The position numbers were made by a program, and so were the translations under genes. Positions 6,083 to 11,717 of a DNA stretch of 11,717 nt are shown one piece after another; within the stretch, counting starts at the first letter, position 1, and each line of letters starts with the position of its first letter. The stretch is from JBKJTP01 sp046590195 (GTDB taxonomy: Bacteria; Bacteroidota; Ignavibacteria; Palsa-1295). The DNA is taken from contig JBKJTP010000237.1 of assembly GCA_046590195.1 (NCBI GenBank), positions 1-11,717 on the forward strand, in the 5' to 3' direction. Below the pieces are notes generated by a model. That model ran no database searches, was not told the origin of the DNA, and saw nothing but the letters and a program-made list of their open reading frames with translations.

Positions 6083-9000
6083 CTATCCCAGCTCAACGTA
6101 CGAGCGCTCGCAATCCATGACGAGGCGTTCGACAAGAAGTGTCAACTCATTGGTGTCTGTGCCGCTAGTAGCAAGTTGCTCGATCTGCTCAGCTATCTCT
6201 GCGGTGGATCTCATACCCATGAACTTCAGATGCGTCTTGAGCTGATGCGATGTTCTCACGATACCGTGAAGATCCTTTGTCCCTAGATGCTCGCGTATCC
6301 GCCGCAGGTTATCGGGCGTAGACTCAAGATACATCGCAAGATACTTATCGATCAATGCCTGATCGCCTTGCGTCAGCTCGCGCAGAAATCCGAGATCGGT
6401 GAGCCGTGAATCATCGGTGATTCGAGAATCATCGGTGATCCTCGAATCAGAACTGATTCTCACGTGATCGATCGATGCATCGCGATCGATCTCATCGTGT
6501 GCCAAGAATACTTGTGGCCCTCCCTCGAGAGCATCATAGATCGCGCGGAGCAGCTCATGTGCCTTGAATGGCTTCGTTACATAGCCATTCATCCCGGCTG
6601 TGATCGCCCGATCGAGTTCTGTGCGCACCACTCCGGCTGTCAACGCGAGGATCGGCGTTTCACGCTTGCGTCCGGCCAGAGCACGGATCCTGGCTGTCGC
6701 CCCATATCCATCGAGCACTGGCATGTTCACATCCATCAGAACTATGTCATAATCCTGTCGCATCAGCATCGCGACAGCCTCTTCGCCATTGACCGCTTCG
6801 TCTAAGGTAAGATGAGCGACCTCCAGCGCCAACGTATCACGCGTGACAATACGATTGAGCTCGTTGTCTTCCGCAAGCAATATTCGCAAGCCGGTGAGCC
6901 GTGCGATCATCTCTGGCGTCATCTTCGAGATTGTCTGCTGCTGAGCTACGGAATGCGCGATCGGATATGAAAGGGTGAACGCGAAGGTGCTGCCTCGCTT
7001 GAGTGTGCTTGTCACACTGATCTCACCTCCGAGTAATTCCACAAGATGGCGAGAGATGCTAAGGCCCAGTCCGGTGCCGCCATATTTACGGGTTGTCTCC
7101 GACGAGGCCTGTGTAAAGCTTTTGAAGATGTGGGATATTTGGTCCTCGGTCATGCCAATGCCCGTATCGGTCACCTGGAATTGCAATACGGCCTCACCCC
7201 TATCTTGCCGAGCTAACGTGCAGACGATCTGGACTTTGCCACGCTCTGTGAACTTGATCGCGTTGCCAACCAGATTGATTAGGATCTGCTGCAACCTCGT
7301 CGGGTCTCCAAGCACCATTGCTGGGATGGCGGGGTCTATCTCATGTCCCAGCGTAAGACCCTTCTCTTCTGCCTTGAAGTGCAGTGTACCGATGACAAAT
7401 GAGATCGCCTCGCGTACGTCGAACGGGATCTTCTCGAGCGTGATCATGCCGGCTTCGATCTTGGAGAGATCGAGGATGTCATTCAAGATCACAAGCAGCC
7501 CTTCACTCGACTTGCGCATGCTCTCGAGATAGGGTGTCTGTTCAGGTGCATGGTCTTTCTTGAGCAAGATGTTCGTGATACCGATGACGGCATTCATCGG
7601 CGTGCGGATCTCGTGGCTCATGTTGGCAAGGAATTGCTCCTTGATGCGCTCCGAATGTTCTGCGCGCACTTTTTGCGCTACGTAATCCTGCGTCCGAGCC
7701 TGCACGGCAAACTCCAGCTCACGCTGCCTAGAGATGAGCTTGTCATGCCGATGACGAATGTAATACGCTACGGCTGCCATGAGAGACAACACATAAACTC
7801 CGTAGGCCCAGATGGATGCCCACCATGGTGGAGTGATGGAGAAGTGCAGCACGGCCGGCTCACTCCAATGACCATCAGCGCCGGCACTTCTCACCTTAAA
7901 CTGGTATTGGCCGGTTGGAATATTGCGGTAGTCGGCATAAGCACGATCACTGACAGCACTCCACGACTTGTCGAGGCCTTCGAGTAGATAGGTGTATCGT
8001 GTCTGCGCAGGATCGTTGACGCGAGTTGCAGTGAAATGGAAGGTGACGTGGTTGCTCGCTTCCGGGATCTGCATCGTATCCGGTAAGTAGTACGGTGTTC
8101 GAATAGCACCCCAGCTTACACTGCTCTTCTTTGTGGCGCTATCCCCTTTCCGGGAATACAGCTTGCGTCCTGTTGCACTCCACACGGTATCGAAGCCGTT
8201 CAGCCGCGCGTTGCGCCACTCATGGGTCACAAAATCCAGCGACTGCTCATTCAGATCGATGCCAGAGATAAATGTGCGTGGTGTAGGAACGCTGCGTTGT
8301 ATGGGCTTTAGCGTCGTGATAGCACCCCCCAAACCCCACCACACTTTTCCGTTGCTGGTAAGAGTCGCGGAGCGGTGAAGAAAATCCAGGAACGGCAGCC
8401 CCTCGGTAACAGAATAGCCCGTCATCAGAAATGCGCCGCTGTCTTGTTCGACAACGGTTGAAAGACCCTTGCGCGTACCGGCATAGACAACGCCGTTCAC
8501 ATCGACGAGCGAACGGATGTTGTTGTTGATCATGCCTTCCCTCGTGGTGAGCGCACGGTGAGTGCCAGCCTTCAAGTCGATGACGTGTAGCCCACCCTGA
8601 TCTGTCCCGACCCACATGCGCCCTTGATCGTCCTGCATGAAGCAATTGGAGAACCCAGCATAATTTTGATCGGTGTTGCTGAGATGTCGCAGTTCTTCTC
8701 GCTTCGGGTCGTAAACATCTACACCGCCTCCGCTGGCAAACCATATGCGCCCATCGCGATCTTCGATCAGATCGATAACAGAGTAATGGCTCAGGCCATG
8801 TTCATCATCGATGTAGCGGTTGGTCGTCCGTGCAGCGTTGAATTGATTGACACCTGCGATCGTCGAGACCCAAATGTTGCCCTTGCTATCTTCGAGGATC
8901 CTTCTAATATCGTAATTACAGATGCCTTGCTCCTGTCCGTAGTTCACGAGATACCCCGTTCGAGGATCGAGCACAGTCACTCCCCCGGCATGAATTCCGA

Positions 9001-10552
9001 TCCAGATCAGGCCTCGGCTGTCCTCCATCAGACTGATGATCCTGTGCGAGGTCTGGAGTTGCCGAAGTGTGATGTGGCGGATAAGCCTGGTCGCAGGATC
9101 AATGATGTCGATGCCGTTTTCCGTACCGACCCACATCGATCCCTTGGAGTCTTCCATGATCGCAGCGGGAATATTACCGCCGATCCCGTTAGCGCGGAAG
9201 TAATGCTCCAGATCACCGAGCTGCGTGCGTAGCTGACTGATACCCCCGCCAGGTGAGCTCAACCAGAGTTGATGCTCACGATCGAAGTAAAGATTAGTGA
9301 CGATGCTGGAAGGCAGACCACCTTCGGGCCTGATCGTTCGCACCTTTGTCCGCGTGGGATCGATCACACTCAGGCCGCCTTCGGTAGTGGTACATCCGAT
9401 ATAGATGTTGCCGAATGCATCCTCCGCCAATACGCGGGGTTCATCGCTTGCTATTCCATGCTCTTTCCTGATGTTGCGCAACTCACCGGACAATGGATCG
9501 TAGATGAATACGCCTCGCGTCTGTGTCGTGAACCAGATCGATCCGCGCGAATCTTCATGCACGTCACCGATCCGTTGACCCATGATCGCGGGAGGTTCAG
9601 TAAGATAACGGAAGATCCCATGGGCTGGCTCGAAGACGGCAACCCCCTCCGTCGTACCAAACCACAAGCGGCCTTTGCTATCTTCGATGACACTACAGCA
9701 CGCTGAACCTCGCAGACCCTGACCGCTCCCGAAGCGCTGTAGTGTGCCCTTGATCGGATCCACGATCGAGAACTCGTTTCCCGTCGCGACGATGAGCTTC
9801 CCAGCCCGAGTACTGGTGAGATTGAAGACGTAGGCGTTGTCCAACCATGTTGGCCCTACGACATGCTGAACGATGCCTCGCTCAAAATCGAGAATGTCGA
9901 TGCCGTGGTAACCACCGCACCAAAGTCTTCCGAGGCTATCGAAGAACAGTGACCACGGTTGCAAACTGTTCAGCCCCTGCTCGAGTCCATAGAGGTAGCT
10001 ATACTCGCCATCGTACATCGTAAGCCCGCCCACAGCTGCGAACCACATCCGGCCATCGGCATCCTGTATCGATTGAAACACATTCGGGCTCGGCGAGAGA
10101 TCGACCTCCTGACCATACACGAGCACCGAAGCAGTTGCGCCATCGCGCAGGCGAGGGATCCCGGTCTTCAACTTCTTCGGCTTACCGAGAATGCTTGTAC
10201 GGAAATGCAGCGGCTCCGTTAGAACCGACTTCATGTCGATGACCGTGTCCGGCAGCGAGGCGAAGTCATGGTGCGTACTCAAGACGGGCTTCGCAAGATC
10301 GACGAAGCCGCTACCGGTCAGCTTCCGCGTCTCGAGCCTCGTCATGTCGATCGTAGTGTCGAGCGGCGCTTCGATCGAATCCATATCGACCGTCACCCAC
10401 TGATGCGCGATGGGTTCGCTCCAGGAAAGCTTTGCAACGGCGGGGAGGGTTTGCTGGGAAACGGAGTCAGCAGACGTGGATTCTGGCGACGTGTGGCAGG
10501 AGGACAACAGCAGTATGAGCAGGATCGCGAGACCGCGCACGGCGGCGGTCAT
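6083..10552 (-). CDS. HTCS-like hybrid sensor histidine kinase: propeller, Y_Y_Y, HisKA, HATPase, REC, Hpt
   Basis: This is a 1489-residue protein from the ATG at 10552. The frame continues upstream to 10675, but only the internal start gives a signal peptide, MTAAVRGLAILLILLLSSC, ending in a lipobox-like LSSC (C19). Residues about 157-749 hold 14 repeats of the type EDSKGxxWxGT, as in the two seven-bladed propellers of HTCS sensors. A Y_Y_Y Ig-like domain follows at about 836-907, then one membrane helix at about 910-930 and a coiled linker without HAMP. The kinase core has H980 (NMSHEIRTPMN), N1097 in the N box, DTGIGM at 1129-1134 and YGGTGLGLS at 1157-1165. The receiver has D1274 (LMDVNMP), T1305 and K1327. 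After a repetitive linker, the C-terminal Hpt domain carries H1436 (TSHQLKTHLKFMG). All relay residues are intact. There is no DNA-binding domain, so a separate receiver must finish the relay. The ligand is unknown; related sensors bind glycans, but no sugar-utilisation genes are seen here. Confidence 0.93.
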   Translation of the reverse strand: MTAAVRGLAILLILLLSSCHTSPESTSADSVSQQTLPAVAKLSWSEPIAHQWVTVDMDSIEAPLDTTIDMTRLETRKLTGSGFVDLAKPVLSTHHDFASLPDTVIDMKSVLTEPLHFRTSILGKPKKLKTGIPRLRDGATASVLVYGQEVDLSPSPNVFQSIQDADGRMWFAAVGGLTMYDGEYSYLYGLEQGLNSLQPWSLFFDSLGRLWCGGYHGIDILDFERGIVQHVVGPTWLDNAYVFNLTSTRAGKLIVATGNEFSIVDPIKGTLQRFGSGQGLRGSACCSVIEDSKGRLWFGTTEGVAVFEPAHGIFRYLTEPPAIMGQRIGDVHEDSRGSIWFTTQTRGVFIYDPLSGELRNIRKEHGIASDEPRVLAEDAFGNIYIGCTTTEGGLSVIDPTRTKVRTIRPEGGLPSSIVTNLYFDREHQLWLSSPGGGISQLRTQLGDLEHYFRANGIGGNIPAAIMEDSKGSMWVGTENGIDIIDPATRLIRHITLRQLQTSHRIISLMEDSRGLIWIGIHAGGVTVLDPRTGYLVNYGQEQGICNYDIRRILEDSKGNIWVSTIAGVNQFNAARTTNRYIDDEHGLSHYSVIDLIEDRDGRIWFASGGGVDVYDPKREELRHLSNTDQNYAGFSNCFMQDDQGRMWVGTDQGGLHVIDLKAGTHRALTTREGMINNNIRSLVDVNGVVYAGTRKGLSTVVEQDSGAFLMTGYSVTEGLPFLDFLHRSATLTSNGKVWWGLGGAITTLKPIQRSVPTPRTFISGIDLNEQSLDFVTHEWRNARLNGFDTVWSATGRKLYSRKGDSATKKSSVSWGAIRTPYYLPDTMQIPEASNHVTFHFTATRVNDPAQTRYTYLLEGLDKSWSAVSDRAYADYRNIPTGQYQFKVRSAGADGHWSEPAVLHFSITPPWWASIWAYGVYVLSLMAAVAYYIRHRHDKLISRQRELEFAVQARTQDYVAQKVRAEHSERIKEQFLANMSHEIRTPMNAVIGITNILLKKDHAPEQTPYLESMRKSSEGLLVILNDILDLSKIEAGMITLEKIPFDVREAISFVIGTLHFKAEEKGLTLGHEIDPAIPAMVLGDPTRLQQILINLVGNAIKFTERGKVQIVCTLARQDRGEAVLQFQVTDTGIGMTEDQISHIFKSFTQASSETTRKYGGTGLGLSISRHLVELLGGEISVTSTLKRGSTFAFTLSYPIAHSVAQQQTISKMTPEMIARLTGLRILLAEDNELNRIVTRDTLALEVAHLTLDEAVNGEEAVAMLMRQDYDIVLMDVNMPVLDGYGATARIRALAGRKRETPILALTAGVVRTELDRAITAGMNGYVTKPFKAHELLRAIYDALEGGPQVFLAHDEIDRDASIDHVRISSDSRITDDSRITDDSRLTDLGFLRELTQGDQALIDKYLAMYLESTPDNLRRIREHLGTKDLHGIVRTSHQLKTHLKFMGMRSTAEIAEQIEQLATSGTDTNELTLLVERLVMDCERSYVELG
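6400..6471 (-). repeat. 18-bp tandem repeat encoding the REC-Hpt linker of the kinase
   Basis: Four consecutive 18-base units start at 6400, 6418, 6436 and 6454. The first two are nearly alike, sharing GAATCATCGG; the third and fourth are more diverged. In protein they give DSRITD, DSRITD and DSRLTD in a row at residues about 1369-1386, between the receiver and Hpt domains. The period is a multiple of three, so copy-number change would lengthen or shorten the linker without a frameshift. Confidence 0.8.
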
Positions 10553-10799
10553 AGCGATCCCGATGATTTCCGCATAAGGATCGGGGTCGTTGGGAGCTGA
10601 ACTGACGCAAAATACGATATCCAGCCGGACAACTCTCAGAACGAAAGCCCTTAAAGGGTATCGGTTCTCGGGCACTCAATCCCAATAGGCGGCGTTTCTG
10701 GCCTGTCCTAACAATAAGTGAGGAAGTAGCCGAACGGTCTCCGAGACCAAAATCGGCCAAAACAGAAGATTTTCAACAGTTTTAAGCAAACGTAGTTAG
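10553..10799. promoter_or_regulatory. Divergent intergenic region between the sensor kinase and rpsT
   Basis: These 247 bases must hold the promoters for the kinase (leftward) and rpsT (rightward). No convincing paired promoter boxes of either the sigma70 or the Bacteroidota type could be placed. A 13-base palindrome GGTCTC-C-GAGACC lies at 10736-10748, and CCAAAA is repeated at 10747-10752 and 10757-10762. Either could be part of a binding site. The kinase frame is open through 10675, but that stretch has no signal peptide, so I treat it as untranslated. Confidence 0.45.
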
Positions 10800-11057
10800 A
10801 TGCCTCAGCACATTGGCGCGATCCGTAGAGTAAGGCTTTCAGAAAAGCGTCGTATCGAGAACAAGGGTAAGAAGATCGAAATGCGTAAGCTCCTTCGTGA
10901 TTTCGATCCTGCAGGTGCAACTTCGGCTGACCAGCTCAAGCAGCTCCAGAGCACGCTCGACCGTCTGGCTTCAAAGGGCCTCATCCACAAGAACTACGCT
11001 GCGAACAAGAAAGCGAAGCTCGCTTCTTATATCGCTAAGGCGAAGGCTACAGCATAA
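10800..11057 (+). CDS. rpsT: 30S ribosomal protein S20
   Basis: This is an 85-residue, strongly basic protein, the usual S20 length. It binds 16S rRNA early in assembly of the small subunit. Family signatures are the N-terminal helix SEKRRIENKGKK, then MRKLLRDF, and the C-terminal part ASKGLIHKNYAANKKAKLA, which matches the conserved A-x-KG-x-IHKN-x-A-x-KK-x-x-LA pattern. The N-terminus MPQHIGAIRRVRLSEKRR has fewer lysines than the more usual HKSAIKR-type start, a modest deviation. The gene stands alone, divergent from the kinase, and is followed by its own intrinsic terminator. Confidence 0.95.
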   Translation: MPQHIGAIRRVRLSEKRRIENKGKKIEMRKLLRDFDPAGATSADQLKQLQSTLDRLASKGLIHKNYAANKKAKLASYIAKAKATA

Positions 11058-11126
11058 TCGCTGGCGCACGAGTTTGTCTCCACGGCTTCCCAGCCGAGTA
11101 GACCCCAAGCTTCTCAGCTTATCATT

Positions 11127-11157
11127 AAGACCCGAGCGTTCACGCTCGGGTCTTTTT
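11127..11157 (+). terminator. Intrinsic terminator of rpsT
   Basis: A perfect 12-base stem AAGACCCGAGCG (11127-11138), loop TTCA, and CGCTCGGGTCTT (11143-11154) run into a five-T tract at 11153-11157. It is placed 69 bases after the rpsT stop. Confidence 0.95.
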
Positions 11158-11390
11158 GTTTGCTCCCCTTTTGTTGCTGACTAATCCGATTGTTGCACCC
11201 AATTCGTAATACACTTGTTGCTAGCGACTCACTCTCTGTGGTGTCCTCCTACACTTCTAGTACTAGCGACCTCTTTCAAATGATCCTCCACCTCGAAGAG
11301 GGGGAGGTGGCCGAAGGCCGGAGGGGGTTGGTCGGGGCGGGCAGCAGATGATCGGATGACGACTCCTTACTATCTTATCTCTTATCTCCG
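11158..11390. other. Non-coding gap before the terC-like gene
   Basis: No gene was found. The stretch holds a REP-like repeat at 11285-11327, a direct repeat of CTAGCGAC (11221-11228 and 11263-11270), and a pyrimidine-rich run of TTATCT units (11371-11388) just before the terC-like start. TerC/Alx-family genes are sometimes preceded by a manganese (yybP-ykoY) riboswitch, but I could not match its conserved core here. Confidence 0.5.
11285..11327. repeat. GC-rich REP-like intergenic element
   Basis: A hairpin pairs CCACCTC (11288-11294) with GAGGTGG (11304-11310) around a 9-base loop. It is followed at once by GGCC-GAA-GGCC (11309-11319) and GGAGGGGG. The string GGGGGAGGTGGCCGAAGGCC resembles a short intergenic repeat seen across many unrelated bacterial genomes (general knowledge). 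The very G-rich strand is unlike its surroundings. Confidence 0.65.
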
Positions 11391-11717
11391 TTGACTGACA
11401 TAGGCTTTTGGGGCTGGGCCCTCTTTAACGTCTTCGTGCTGCTGATGTTGGCGCTCGATCTCGGCGTATTCAACCGAAAGGCGCACGTCATCTCCGTGAA
11501 GGAAGCGCTCATCTGGAGCGCCGTGTGGATCGGACTCTCCTGCATCTTCGGACTCGGACTCTATTACTACGAAGGCCAGCAGATCGCGCTCGAATTCTTC
11601 GCGGGATACTTGATCGAGAAATCGCTCTCGGTCGATAATCTTTTCGTCTTCATCCTGCTCTTCACGTATTTCCGTGTCGAGCCGATACTCCAGCACAAGG
11701 TACTCTATTGGGGTATC
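11391..11717 (+). CDS. TerC/Alx-family integral membrane protein, metal-ion export type (3' partial)
   Basis: The first 109 residues are visible and the window ends in frame. TerC/Alx proteins are inner-membrane transporters linked to manganese export and tellurite resistance. The match is clear: an N-terminal hydrophobic segment ending in LALDLGVFNRKAHVISVKEA, a second segment at about 40-58, then EFFAGYLIEKSLSVDNLFVF, FRVEPILQHKVLYWGI. The intramembrane acidic residues D23 and D82, typical of the family, are present. I chose the TTG at 11391 because the frame upstream has no ATG or GTG before its stop at 11349-11351, and family members usually start about this distance before LALDLG. The first in-frame ATG (11445) would remove most of the first membrane segment. 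There is no clear ribosome-binding site. The remaining two thirds of the gene lie beyond the window, so the substrate cannot be inferred. Confidence 0.9.
   Translation, partial: MTDIGFWGWALFNVFVLLMLALDLGVFNRKAHVISVKEALIWSAVWIGLSCIFGLGLYYYEGQQIALEFFAGYLIEKSLSVDNLFVFILLFTYFRVEPILQHKVLYWGI

Noticed and set aside
8624..9232. 202-codon open frame on the + strand inside the kinase gene
   Set aside because: It is antisense to well-conserved propeller repeats; its protein has no recognisable domain.
10553..10675. Upstream ATG at 10675 as the kinase start
   Set aside because: It would add 41 residues before the signal peptide and bury it; the internal ATG at 10552 fits the lipoprotein-type signal.
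11158..11390. Manganese (yybP-ykoY) riboswitch before the terC-like gene
   Set aside because: The conserved core could not be aligned; the G-rich part is better explained by the REP-like repeat.
11382..11696. 104-codon open frame on the - strand at the right end
   Set aside because: It is antisense to the terC-like gene and very rich in Glu/Asp/Arg, as expected from the reverse of a membrane-protein gene with this codon use.

Overview
The window looks like chromosome from a Gram-negative member of the Bacteroidota/Chlorobiota (FCB) group. A member of the Ignavibacteria/Kapabacteria side is my best guess, because the GC content is moderate (a little above 50% by eye) where many Bacteroidota are AT-rich. 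The evidence is a C-terminal type IX secretion (T9SS) sorting domain with an NPFNPST motif, a secreted protein of the family labelled 'asparagine synthetase B' in Bacteroidota, and a giant hybrid two-component sensor with a two-propeller periplasmic domain. Start sites mostly lack strong Shine-Dalgarno sequences. No phage, integrase, transposase, CRISPR, rRNA or tRNA was seen.

Layout. Bases 2-1786 (+) are the 3' part of a secreted, T9SS-sorted protein built of Ig-like (ASH-type) repeats and a cohesin-like domain. It is followed at 1786-1960 by a nested palindromic intergenic repeat. Bases 2115-4058 (+) encode an exported TPR protein, followed 31 bases later, probably in one operon, by the 'asparagine synthetase B'-like exported protein (4090-5346) and a strong intrinsic terminator. 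Bases 5558-6052 (+) encode an unusual response-regulator receiver domain whose only other part is a C-terminal membrane helix. Converging on it, with a 30-base gap, is a 1489-residue hybrid histidine kinase (10552-6083, -). It carries a lipobox-type signal peptide, 14 propeller repeats, a Y_Y_Y domain, one membrane helix, HisKA, HATPase, a receiver and an Hpt domain. Divergent from the kinase is rpsT (ribosomal protein S20, 10800-11057, +) with a textbook terminator. After a repeat-bearing gap, the window ends inside a TerC/Alx-family membrane protein gene (from 11391, +).

How the parts may work together. The kinase resembles the HTCS sensors of Bacteroidota, but where those end in a DNA-binding domain it ends in Hpt. 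A chain His - Asp - His therefore needs a separate receiver as final acceptor. The adjacent membrane-tethered receiver, with all phosphorylation residues intact and no output domain, is the obvious local candidate. This pairing, a relay that appears to end at the membrane instead of on DNA, is the most interesting hypothesis here, but it rests on adjacency and domain logic only. The other genes (rpsT, terC-like) look like ordinary chromosomal neighbours. The two intergenic repeats (1786-1960 and about 11285-11327) look like copies of dispersed REP/MITE-like families.
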